DNA of 64,000 bases from positions 1 through 64,000 of the forward strand of contig DAOUCA010000239.1 in assembly GCA_034432375.1 (NCBI GenBank), given 5' to 3'. The translations under genes and the position numbers were made by a program. The stretch is from JAHBVH01 sp034432375. GTDB taxonomy: Bacteria; Chloroflexota; Anaerolineae; Caldilineales; Caldilineaceae. The notes under the pieces were generated by a model that was not told the origin of the DNA, did not search any database, and saw nothing but the letters and a program-made list of their open reading frames with translations. Below, in pieces: positions 34,407 to 41,716 of this stretch. The number at the start of each line of letters is the position of its first letter. The stretch's first letter is position 1.

Positions 34407-36074
34407 TTATTGTTGTACCCACCAGCCTGTGCTTGCAGCCGCGGGAGAAGAAAAAAGCACCCGCCAATCCTGACAATCGAAGCCAAGTGTGGTATTAAAT
34501 GTTTTACAACGTTGATTGATGGGCCACCGTTGATCAAAGGCCATCAATCCTGAGGCTAACGGCTCGACCCCAAAGATCTCTTGTGTTTTTGCCAGCCCAG
34601 CCAATTTTGTCTGCACTGGGCCGTATCCAGTAAAAATGGGAATGAGTTCAATTTCATCAACATCCAATTCAGTGCGAATGCCATCCACATTGTGAAAGAC
34701 ATTCCAGAGCACCAGCACACCCTTTCCGGCTAACCCCGCGGCTCGGCGTTTTTCCGCCATGCTTTCGGCAAGCCAGTAGATATCCCGTTGGCGCACCTGC
34801 TCTGTAAACTCCATGTCAATGGCGATCCCATCGAGACCAAAGGCAGTCAGGTCGTCAACCAAATCGTGGGCTGCTTTGAAATCACTACCGACATCAATGA
34901 TTGCCAAGCCATTGAGATAGTGCATTTCATTGAGCAAACGACGGGCCGCGTTCTGGTCAAATTTACTACCCAAGCGTGCGATTGCAACTGGGATTGGCTC
35001 AGCACGGCTAAATCGTTCTACGGCCTGTTGCCAATCCACGGCAGCTTTGGCGATCTCGTCGGGCTGACAAGCAAGCCCCAATGTACCCACCCCTTGGCAG
35101 GGAACGCCCCACACGGCACTATATCGTGCGCCAACCTGATACCCCTCACCCGGGAAAGGATAGAGCCCAAAGCGAAAATAGGCAAAGAGCGTTCGGGGAT
35201 CGATCTGTTCATCAGCCATCCAAACGGCAAGCGCAGTACCAGTGCTACAGAGAAATGCTGGAATAAGAAAGGCCAAGAGCACGCTAGACCAATGGATGCC
35301 GCGCCGTTGATAGCTGCGCTGCCAGACGAATTGGGTTTGGTGAAAGAAGCGATAGACCCAAACACTCGCCTGTTGCACGCCATCCACCACAAACTCTGGC
35401 CGAAAAAAAAGCGTCGCCCCCAAGCCAAGCAAGGCTATGGCAAACCAAAGCTCGCGTGATGGAAGGATGCCGCCATAGACCGTATTCGTGGCTACACTCT
35501 CCACCACCGATCCATCGGCAGAACAAAATTTGCAGTAGGTGATCGCGGAACGGGAAAAGAAGAGATCGTTGCGCACACGCCCACGTTCAGCATGGTGGAT
35601 CTCCCAGTGCACATGGGGGCCAAAGCTGGTCATGCCCGTCCACCCCACACGCCCGATCGGTGTCCAAGCCGAGACGCGATCGCCGGTGTTTACGCGAACT
35701 GTTCCGCCGCCTTCGTCGATCATGTGGCCATAGAGACTGAGATAGCCATCACCATGATCGACAAGCACCCAGCAACCATAACCACCAGCATTGTTACAAC
35801 CAGCATAAGCAACTTTGCCCGATGCCATGGGAAAGATAAAAGAGCTGTAAGGGGCGCTTACATCCCAGGCATAGACGGAGCCACGTTGCAAATGATCATC
35901 TTCGTTAGATGATAACAAGCCACCAATCACCGGTAGGAGCCATTTCCCATCGCGCGAGACGATACGCCCCCCCAATGAGGGCCAAAACTGTGCACGAGCT
36001 GTCATTGGCAACAGAGTGGCGATCACCGTGATGATGATCAGGAATACCAGACGCCGCCCTACGCTGCTCACCAT
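34407..36074 (-). CDS. M23 peptidase fused to a TIM-barrel-like domain
   Basis: Start set at ATG 36074 (555 residues), which has AGGAG eight bases upstream and begins a signal peptide (RRLVFLIIITVIATLLPMTARA); a TTG at 36137 is less likely. Residues about 60-180 are a LytM-type M23 domain with VLVDHGDGYLSLYGHM and the HxH ligand pair in GPHVHWEIHH; the first ligand is less certain (HLQRGSVYAWD). Two membrane helices follow (about 210-228 and 260-285). The C-terminal about 250 residues resemble a glycosidase-like barrel (FGLDGIAIDMEF; KGVLVLWNVFHN). The combination suggests a membrane-bound wall-remodelling protein. Reaction of the C-terminal domain is unknown. Confidence 0.78.
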   Translation of the reverse strand: MVSSVGRRLVFLIIITVIATLLPMTARAQFWPSLGGRIVSRDGKWLLPVIGGLLSSNEDDHLQRGSVYAWDVSAPYSSFIFPMASGKVAYAGCNNAGGYGCWVLVDHGDGYLSLYGHMIDEGGGTVRVNTGDRVSAWTPIGRVGWTGMTSFGPHVHWEIHHAERGRVRNDLFFSRSAITYCKFCSADGSVVESVATNTVYGGILPSRELWFAIALLGLGATLFFRPEFVVDGVQQASVWVYRFFHQTQFVWQRSYQRRGIHWSSVLLAFLIPAFLCSTGTALAVWMADEQIDPRTLFAYFRFGLYPFPGEGYQVGARYSAVWGVPCQGVGTLGLACQPDEIAKAAVDWQQAVERFSRAEPIPVAIARLGSKFDQNAARRLLNEMHYLNGLAIIDVGSDFKAAHDLVDDLTAFGLDGIAIDMEFTEQVRQRDIYWLAESMAEKRRAAGLAGKGVLVLWNVFHNVDGIRTELDVDEIELIPIFTGYGPVQTKLAGLAKTQEIFGVEPLASGLMAFDQRWPINQRCKTFNTTLGFDCQDWRVLFSSPAAASTGWWVQQ

Positions 36075-36738
36075 TTTCCCGCGCTCCTGGCGCGATTGCT
36101 CCCTATTTTCGGCCAATGTCGTAAAGAATTGTGCCAAGCACTCCCATTATACAAGCGACTATGCCTAAACACGAATTGCCTTACAACAGGTTTTATGAAA
36201 TAATTTTTCGATAAAAAGAGTATACCGCCAGCGATCAAAAAGCGTGCGCCAATCTTTGTATCTGTCACAACCTTTGCGAAAAGGAACATCCAGCAAAAGT
36301 CCATCGTCTAGCAGTATGCGGTAAGTATACCAGTTCCTCCTGTAGAAGCAAACCGCTACACCTGTCTACAGTAGATTTAAGCAACCTATACAGAAAAGAA
36401 ATATCAAATCGAGACAAATTTTGTCAATATTGCAGCAAATGAGTGACAGCCGAGAGCTTGTAAGCTAAACGATAGTTAAATTACGGCGGTCTGCGCAGCA
36501 GATGTATTGAACGCAGTGAGATATATAAGTAGCAAGCCATATTAGCGTACGAACGGATTAGTACTGTAAGATTCGTACAATGAGTAGTTCTGGTAAGCCA
36601 ACGCCCTACAAACCCTATGCAACCAACGCCCTATGCAACCAACGCCCTATGAAACCAATGCCCTATGAAACCAACGCCCTGCATAAATCCGCAATTGTGT
36701 TGGAACCCTCATAGACGACGTATGCACATGGAGTTAAT
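36075..36738. other. Long divergent intergenic region, AT-rich
   Basis: 664 bases with no convincing gene. TATAAT on the minus strand (36149-36154) could serve the M23 gene but has a poor -35. The right part contains a 16-base tandem repeat (36598-36686). Confidence 0.5.
36598..36686. repeat. 16-base tandem repeat CCAACGCCCTATGMAA
   Basis: Four adjoining units (36623, 36639, 36655 and 36671 starts) and a decayed unit at 36598. Unit differences are one or two bases. It ends 52 bases before the DUF4349 start. Confidence 0.85.
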
Positions 36739-37767
36739 ATGCTCTCTCATCTACTAACCGAGAAGTTACTGATACGTCGTGCTATTTTTGGTGGCACACG
36801 CATTCGATCGGCACAATCGGGTCTGCTGATCTGCCTGCTCTTAATGGTGGCCGCCTGTAGCGCACCGCGGGCAGAACAGCTCTTGGAAGTGCCTGCTGCC
36901 GAAATGGTCCCAGCCAATGGGGATAGTGGGGGGGAAATGAGCAGCTCGGCAGTCAACGAAGAGAGCTCGATTGCCACGGCCAACGATTCAATGCAAGATG
37001 CTCTTCCCTTGGCGCGCAAAATTGTGGCCCGTGCTACCATGACCCTTGTTGTTGAGGATACGGACGCCATCGTGGAAGCATTGCAGCAGAAGCTCGATGC
37101 CATGGGTGGGTATGTCGCGCAAGCCAATCTCTATCGCAACAGCTATGGAGGTGATGAGCGGCTACAAGGGACAATGACGGTACGCGTGCCAGCCGCCGAC
37201 TTAGAAACGCTAATGGCGGTGTTAGAGGGGATGGCTGTCGATGTGCAAAACAAGACCATCAACCGCGAAGATATCACCGATCAATATAGCGATGCCGAAG
37301 CACGGCTACGCAATCTAGAGGCAACCGAAGTCGAATTGCGTGAAATGTTGGCCGAAGTGCGCTCCAAACCGAATGCCAAACCAGAAGATATCCTCACCGT
37401 CTATCAACATCTGACCGATATTCGCGGCCAAATTGAACAGATACAAGGGCGCAAGAACATGTACGACAATCTGGTTGGGCTATCTACCTTGGAATTGACA
37501 CTGAGCCCCAATTGGACGACCATGCCCGTGATCGAAGCAGGGTGGCAGCCAGCACAGACCCTACGCGATGCCAGCCGCGAACTGGTGAGCGCTCTTCAGG
37601 ATCTAGCTGACACCGCGATCTGGCTTGTGATCTTTCTGCTCCCCATCCTCATTTTGATCTTCATGCCGATCACGATCATCTTCCTGCTCTTACGTGCCGG
37701 GGTGCGTCGTCTGCGCCGGCGAAAAGTGCCTCTGCCGGTGGCGAATAATAGCCCAGAGAACAGCTAA
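36739..37767 (+). CDS. DUF4349 lipoprotein
   Basis: 342 residues. A lipoprotein signal (LICLLLMVAAC) places the mature N-terminus at Cys near residue 35. A Ser-rich linker follows, then the DUF4349 domain (about 90-265: ARATMTLVVEDTDAIVEAL, TMTVRVPAADLETLM, DITDQYSDAEARLRNLEATE), which includes a helical coiled-coil hairpin. A membrane helix (about 288-318, WLVIFLLPILILIFMPITIIF) ends with a basic tail. Families with this layout are cell-surface proteins of unknown role. Single-gene unit with a strong terminator after it. Confidence 0.85.
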   Translation: MLSHLLTEKLLIRRAIFGGTRIRSAQSGLLICLLLMVAACSAPRAEQLLEVPAAEMVPANGDSGGEMSSSAVNEESSIATANDSMQDALPLARKIVARATMTLVVEDTDAIVEALQQKLDAMGGYVAQANLYRNSYGGDERLQGTMTVRVPAADLETLMAVLEGMAVDVQNKTINREDITDQYSDAEARLRNLEATEVELREMLAEVRSKPNAKPEDILTVYQHLTDIRGQIEQIQGRKNMYDNLVGLSTLELTLSPNWTTMPVIEAGWQPAQTLRDASRELVSALQDLADTAIWLVIFLLPILILIFMPITIIFLLLRAGVRRLRRRKVPLPVANNSPENS

Positions 37768-37804
37768 CTCACCAGCACCAAACGTAGCGACTGAGCCATC
37801 CAAA

Positions 37805-37847
37805 GGGGCTTGTGACTCTTTCAGAGTAACAAGCCCCATTGCTTTTT
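37805..37847 (+). terminator. Intrinsic terminator after DUF4349 gene
   Basis: GGGGCTTGT (37805-37813) pairs with ACAAGCCCC (37829-37837) and ACTCT with AGAGT inside; ATTGCTTTTT follows. This is a near-ideal intrinsic terminator. Confidence 0.85.
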
Positions 37848-37917
37848 CTTCGTGTGTCTTCGTGTGTCTTCGTGTGTCTTCGTGCGTCTTCGTGCGTCTT
37901 CGTGTGTCTTCGTGGAT
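37848..37917. repeat. CTTCGTGTGT tandem array, seven 10-base units
   Basis: Exact 10-base periodicity from 37848, with one-base differences (GTGCGT) and a terminal CTTCGTGGAT. It is the same family as 7211-7239 and 47603-47692. It lies just before the stop of the minus-strand gene at 37932. Confidence 0.9.
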
Positions 37918-37931
37918 CACTTTCTTAAAAC

Positions 37932-38894
37932 CTATACCGTCAAGGCCGCATACAACGCCTTCAAATAGCCAATCGAATAGCCCCAACCAACCGCCTTTTC
38001 CGGTGTATCCCCCGGAAGCGTCGGGATGTGATCGGGGTTGATATAGCCGCTGAAGCCGACCTTCTGCAACTCTTTGAGGATCTTGAACATGTTGAGGTCA
38101 CCATCGTCGAGCAGCGTCTCTTCGTAGGCACCCGCGGTGGCGAGGCTCCCACGCACGTTGCGCATGTGGAGCATAAAGAGCTTGCCCTTGCGCCCATAGT
38201 TGTTGATCTCGTCGATCACCAGCGCACTGCCGCCCGCCTCTGCTCGTGTGCCAATGCAATAGACAAAGCCAACATTCGGGCTGGGAAAGGCATCGATCAC
38301 GCGGTGAAAGCCAATGCCGCCAAAGGGGGTATCGACATTGGGCGTGTCCGACGGATGGACGGCGAGCTTGATATCGTACTCCTCGGCAATCGGCACCAGG
38401 GTCGAGAAGGCGACTTCAAAGCGCTCCCACCACGCATCCAATTCTTCCTTGGTCGGCCACGTCTGCGGCTCTTTGACCCAGCCGGTACTCTCCGCCCGCG
38501 CCAGATAGCCGCCACGATGTTTGGTCTGCGCCCGGCCATTCATTTGTGTAAAGACATCGCCGGCAAAGCGCTGTCGCGCAATCGGGATCTTGGCTTCGCC
38601 ATAGACACGCAACGCCTGCGCCGCGTTCTCCAACTCTTTTTCGCTGCCCGCCTCACCGCGCATAAACGAATCGGAAAAGTCGGGCAGGGTAACCCGGTTG
38701 ATCTCCATGCCAAACGAGCGCAGCCGTTTGCGCAGCGCCTTGACGCCCTCAAGGTCAGGCACGCCGGTTTCGGCAACGCCAGGCATCTCTTGATCGCCGC
38801 CAAAGTCGATGGCGTCAGCCCCCAGCGCCACCATGCGCCGGATCCAGGTGTCGGTCAGTTCGTTGTGGTGGGAAAAGACGGAAACGCGTAACAT
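37932..38894 (-). CDS. Mannonate dehydratase-like (UxuA family) TIM-barrel enzyme
   Basis: Start set at ATG 38894 (320 residues), preceded by GGAGGAACC; longer in-frame extension runs through a repeat. The fold is a xylose-isomerase-like barrel. LAVHPSDTP, the GFVYCIGTRAEAGG block and GYINPDHIPTLPGD resemble the UxuA motifs that hold the metal and substrate in hexuronate breakdown (D-mannonate to 2-keto-3-deoxygluconate). The HMRN block also fits. It is somewhat shorter than typical UxuA (about 390), so a related sugar-acid dehydratase or isomerase is possible. Single gene here. Confidence 0.72.
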   Translation of the reverse strand: MLRVSVFSHHNELTDTWIRRMVALGADAIDFGGDQEMPGVAETGVPDLEGVKALRKRLRSFGMEINRVTLPDFSDSFMRGEAGSEKELENAAQALRVYGEAKIPIARQRFAGDVFTQMNGRAQTKHRGGYLARAESTGWVKEPQTWPTKEELDAWWERFEVAFSTLVPIAEEYDIKLAVHPSDTPNVDTPFGGIGFHRVIDAFPSPNVGFVYCIGTRAEAGGSALVIDEINNYGRKGKLFMLHMRNVRGSLATAGAYEETLLDDGDLNMFKILKELQKVGFSGYINPDHIPTLPGDTPEKAVGWGYSIGYLKALYAALTV

Positions 38895-38916
38895 GAGGGT
38901 TCCTCCGGTGTTTTCA

Positions 38917-38998
38917 GTGGGACGGTTAGACGGTTGGACAGTGGAACGGTGCGCCTGTCTCACCGCCCTACTGTCCGACCGTCCAACTGTTTTACCGG
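38917..38998. repeat. CGGTGGGACAGT/ACTGTCCCACCG minisatellite, inverted
   Basis: Left part carries GACGGTTAGACGGTTGGACAGT-type units, the right part ACTGTCCGACCGTCC-type units on the opposite strand, giving a hairpin. Related tracts occur at 54699-54776 and 57832-57905. Confidence 0.6.
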
Positions 38999-39180
38999 CT
39001 ATTGTAACATGGGTGGGGAGGGGGGACAATGAGGGTGATTTTTATCGAGAGGTAGACCGCACGGTTGAAACAAAATCTGTCGCTGGGCGATCGCAATGGT
39101 TGGAGAATCTATATAAATCCCGGCCCTTGAGATCACCTATTCTCGCTAGCTTGTCTTCGAGGAATTGGCGCCTAATCCTT

Positions 39181-39545
39181 CTAGCTGGTTGAATCCGCCA
39201 AATTTACTGGAACGAACTCTTGCAGTTTGCGCACGAAGTCAGGCAACACCATTACCTCCAATGCCAGATCAATTAACTGATTCAACTCATCCTCCCGCTG
39301 AATAGGGGCGACTTGTTGCTCGATCTGGTGCAGCAGTTCTTCATTAGGCGAGAATCGTCGTCGCAGGATACGCAGGACCGTTGCCCGCAGGGTTCCCAGC
39401 TTTCCTTGCTCGATCCCTTGCTCGATCCATTCATCGGCCATTGTCTGCATAAGTACCCCTCTTTCTTTGGGAAGCAACGCCAACAACTTCTCAGTAACTT
39501 CGTCCCTGTTCAACTGAATCCCGGAACGCCCGAGGCGCGTTACCG
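39181..39545 (-). pseudogene. 3' remnant of an Rpn-type nuclease/transposase-like gene
   Basis: The last about 120 codons read like the C-terminal tail of Rpn/PD-(D/E)XK family proteins: MADEWIEQGIEQGKLGTLRA, ILRRRFSPNEELLHQIE, LALEVMVLPDFVRKLQEF. The nuclease domain itself is missing; upstream sequence is antisense to the antitoxin-like gene at 39578. It is therefore a 5'-truncated relic. Confidence 0.6.
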
Positions 39546-39577
39546 ACGCTATTTGGAAAGCATAAAAGGTGAAACCG

Positions 39578-39898
39578 ATGACAAAGCATTTTGAACAGTT
39601 CCTGTCTGAACTGCCGGAAGAAGAACAAAAGGCCATTGCACAAGAGACCGAGCGCCTGATTGCTGAGGAGATGACCCTACAGCAGTTACGCAAAGCGCGG
39701 AAGCACTCACAGGAACTCGTCGGCGAAATTTTGCATGTGAATCAGGCGGCTGTCTCGAAAATTGAGCGGCGTACCGATATGTATGTCAGCACGTTACGGT
39801 CGTTTATCCAAGCAATGGGCGGCGAACTTGAGATTGTTGCCCGCTTTCCTGATCAACCGCCGGTACGGATTAATCAATTTGAGGAGTTGGAAGCTTGA
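39578..39898 (+). CDS. XRE-family antitoxin-like DNA-binding protein
   Basis: ATG 39578 gives 106 residues. Residues about 35-85 form a helix-turn-helix (LQQLRKARKHSQELVGEIL, VNQAAVSKIERRTDMYVSTL), as in HigA/XRE antitoxins, followed by a short beta tail (GGELEIVARFPDQPPVRI) typical of this group. No complete toxin gene precedes it: the upstream plus frame ends in YRRYLESIKGETDDKAF, which could be the remnant of a partner. It is probably an orphan repressor or antitoxin. Confidence 0.75.
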   Translation: MTKHFEQFLSELPEEEQKAIAQETERLIAEEMTLQQLRKARKHSQELVGEILHVNQAAVSKIERRTDMYVSTLRSFIQAMGGELEIVARFPDQPPVRINQFEELEA

Positions 39899-39926
39899 GT
39901 GACACATGAATCAATCGACTGACTCA

Positions 39927-40232
39927 TCACACTGATTGGCGCAATGCAGAGATATCATAGCCGCGTTGTTTCAGCAGAACGGTAGCCTCGGCGCGGATCA
40001 ACATGAGGCGATGGGCATATTCCTGTAATTGTTGCACTTCCTGCGCTTCTGTGTCTGTCAGCCTTTCCGCTTGCTGTTTGAGCACCATTTCTTGGATGCG
40101 ATCATTTTTCTCTGCCGGAGCGACTTGGCACGCCGCTTGCCAGAGTTGTGTATCATTGAGAAAGGAGAGTTGGGCAAGTTCTTCGGCAAGCGGTAAAGGC
40201 AGGCCCTGCCGGAAATCATCTGTGGTCATCAC
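39927..40232 (-). CDS. Small helical protein, third gene of TA-like module
   Basis: 101 residues, all helical and rich in Gln/Leu/Glu (QQAERLTDTEAQEVQQLQEY). No domain is recognised, but similar small proteins follow YgiT-type genes in Chloroflexota and cyanobacteria. Its start (GTG 40232 or ATG 40229) overlaps the stop of the zinc-finger gene, so it is translationally coupled to it. Confidence 0.6.
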   Translation of the reverse strand: MMTTDDFRQGLPLPLAEELAQLSFLNDTQLWQAACQVAPAEKNDRIQEMVLKQQAERLTDTEAQEVQQLQEYAHRLMLIRAEATVLLKQRGYDISALRQSV

Positions 40233-40483
40233 GCTGGCAACGCCATCTCGAACTCAGCTAATGGGAAAGATATCTGGCGCTGAATCTGCTCACGCCGCTG
40301 TGCAATGCGTTCCATCTGTTTATAAACGGGGGCGTCATAATATTGCTCGCCACACTGCTTGCAGACCCAAGCAGGTACATGCTCAATATAAATGGTTTCG
40401 CCTTTGAAGCGGAATCGCGCTAATACCTCACGCTGTTCCAGTTTGCCGTCACATAATTCACAGCGTTCGTTTTCCATTGACAT
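40229..40483 (-). CDS. YgiT-type zinc-finger protein (antitoxin-like)
   Basis: ATG 40483 gives 84 residues. CELCDGKLEQ and WVCKQCGEQYYD supply the paired CxxC zinc site of MqsA/YgiT N-terminal domains. The C-terminal part is a helix (KQMERIAQRREQIQRQI) without the DNA-binding helix-turn-helix of full MqsA. The gene follows the DUF4258 gene by four bases and overlaps the next gene, the usual arrangement of toxin then antitoxin. Confidence 0.8.
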   Translation of the reverse strand: MSMENERCELCDGKLEQREVLARFRFKGETIYIEHVPAWVCKQCGEQYYDAPVYKQMERIAQRREQIQRQISFPLAEFEMALPA

Positions 40484-40487
40484 TCTC

Positions 40488-40784
40488 TTATTCTTCCTCG
40501 GCAGCATAGGCCGTAATAATCAACAACACACCCGACAACAAAAGACGACAGACCACATATGCCCGACGCTCGTCCGTGGTGTCACCAAGAATCGAATAGC
40601 GTCTGCCCCGTTCATCCTGTGTAAAGCGTTGGGCAATAGCGCCTGTCAAAATAATCTGTTCGATATCAGCAGCAACAAGAAAATCATCGGCCATGTCCTC
40701 ATTGGCGTGGGTGCTAATCCGATATCGTTGTTCAAAAATTGTGCGCCGTATGCGTTGCAACTCATCCATAGCTGACCTGTCCAA
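40488..40784 (-). CDS. DUF4258 protein, putative toxin
   Basis: 98 residues. DUF4258 features are seen: YRISTHANEDMADDFLVAADIEQIIL, then DERGRRYSILGDTTDERRAYVVCRL. The His in STHA and the Arg/Tyr-rich middle are typical of RelE/BrnT-like small RNases. It is the first gene of the three-gene unit with the YgiT-type protein and the small helical protein, so a toxin role is likely but inferred. Confidence 0.78.
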   Translation of the reverse strand: MDRSAMDELQRIRRTIFEQRYRISTHANEDMADDFLVAADIEQIILTGAIAQRFTQDERGRRYSILGDTTDERRAYVVCRLLLSGVLLIITAYAAEEE

Positions 40785-40890
40785 CTTATTGGGTAGAGCG
40801 TTTATGATCTTATTTTACCTCATAAGCTGTTTCATCCGCGAACCGTCCCACCGCCCGCCTGCCCACTGAAAACTGGCCTCTGATGACTGC

Positions 40891-41016
40891 TCACTGACCA
40901 ACCGGTTCCACCAATTCCAAACAATAGAGCGCGCCCCCAGCATCGCCCACCACGACGAGCGTACGGCCATGCTGTCGCGCCACGGCCACACAGGTCAGCG
41001 CACCATCGGAAGATTT
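40891..41016 (-). pseudogene. Relict 3' end of a second WD40-STAND gene
   Basis: Reading the minus strand to the stop at 40891-40893 gives GDAGGALYCLELVEPVGQ, nearly the same as the C-terminus of the WD40 gene ending at 41717 (GDRAGSLYCLELVEPVGE). The DNA match includes CCACCAATTCCAAACAATAG. Only about 42 codons remain; upstream is replaced by the BrnT gene region. It is too short to be a gene. Confidence 0.75.
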
Positions 41017-41096
41017 TACCCAACGTTGTGCTTACGCGTCCAAGGATTGCCAATCGTGGTCAATTGTTGTATGCTACGCAGCAAGGAATGATGGAG

Positions 41097-41375
41097 ATGA
41101 ATTCAGCGTTTGAGTGGGATGAAAACAAAGCGCAGCGTAATCTACGCAAGCACAAAGTGTCGTTTCGCGAGGCGATAACGATCTTTCAAGATCCACTCAT
41201 TGCGACGATCTCCGACTCCGCTCACGCTGACGACGAAGAACGATTTATTGCCATTGGCTACTCAAACAGAAATCGTTTATTAGTTGTTGCATTTACGGAA
41301 CGGGGCAATCGTACACGAATTATTAGTTGCCGAAGAGCAGAGCCAATTGAGCGCAAGATATATGAAGAAGAATGA
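41097..41375 (+). CDS. brnT: BrnT-family toxin
   Basis: ATG 41097 gives 92 residues; AAGGA lies nine bases upstream. FEWDENKAQRNLRKHKVSF, then EERFIAIGYSNRNRLLVVAF and RTRIISCRRAEPIERKIYEEE are hallmark BrnT (RelE-like RNase) blocks. The conserved residues of the family (K/R, H, and the final RRA..ER) are present, so it is probably active. The antitoxin gene overlaps its end by 14 bases. Confidence 0.92.
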   Translation: MNSAFEWDENKAQRNLRKHKVSFREAITIFQDPLIATISDSAHADDEERFIAIGYSNRNRLLVVAFTERGNRTRIISCRRAEPIERKIYEEE

Positions 41376-41679
41376 ATCTACCGAACCCGATGACGAAATG
41401 CAAGCAGTGTATGACTTTCGTGGCGCAATACGGGGACGCCACTACAAACCGCTGCACGAAGGCTATACAATTGAAATCCACAAGACGGATGGCACTACCG
41501 TGGTTGAGCATCACAAACCAAACGAGGGCGCAGTGTTCCTGGAACCGGATGTACAAGAATGGTTTCCCGATTCCGCTGCGGTTAACCAAGCACTACGCTC
41601 GCTGATCCAGCTCATGAAACAGATGCCCGAAACGCAACAGCACACGAACTTTCACAAAGAGAAAGCCAAAGCAACTTAA
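41362..41679 (+). CDS. Antitoxin partner of BrnT
   Basis: ATG 41362 gives 105 residues and overlaps brnT by 14 bases, the usual coupling. DEMQAVYDFRGAIRGRHYKPL, YTIEIHKTDGTTVVEH and FLEPDVQEWFPDSAAVNQALRSL match the antitoxins seen with BrnT in cyanobacteria and Chloroflexota. The C-terminal helix-rich segment is the probable DNA-binding part. It would neutralise BrnT and repress the pair. Confidence 0.82.
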   Translation: MKKNESTEPDDEMQAVYDFRGAIRGRHYKPLHEGYTIEIHKTDGTTVVEHHKPNEGAVFLEPDVQEWFPDSAAVNQALRSLIQLMKQMPETQQHTNFHKEKAKAT

Positions 41680-41716
41680 GCTGGTTCTGCTGCGAACCGC
41701 CTAACTGTCCCACTGC

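Noticed and set aside
36075..36137. TTG start for the M23 gene
   Set aside because: The GGGAG before it is only three bases away, while ATG 36074 has AGGAG at good spacing and begins a signal peptide.
37848..37917. Possible CRISPR-like array
   Set aside because: Units are 10 bases, head to tail and without spacers, and no cas gene is present. It is a simple tandem repeat.
39313..39594. Plus-strand frame as toxin partner of the XRE gene
   Set aside because: Most of it is antisense to the Rpn-like tail and only the last 17 residues look protein-like, so a full toxin cannot be supported.
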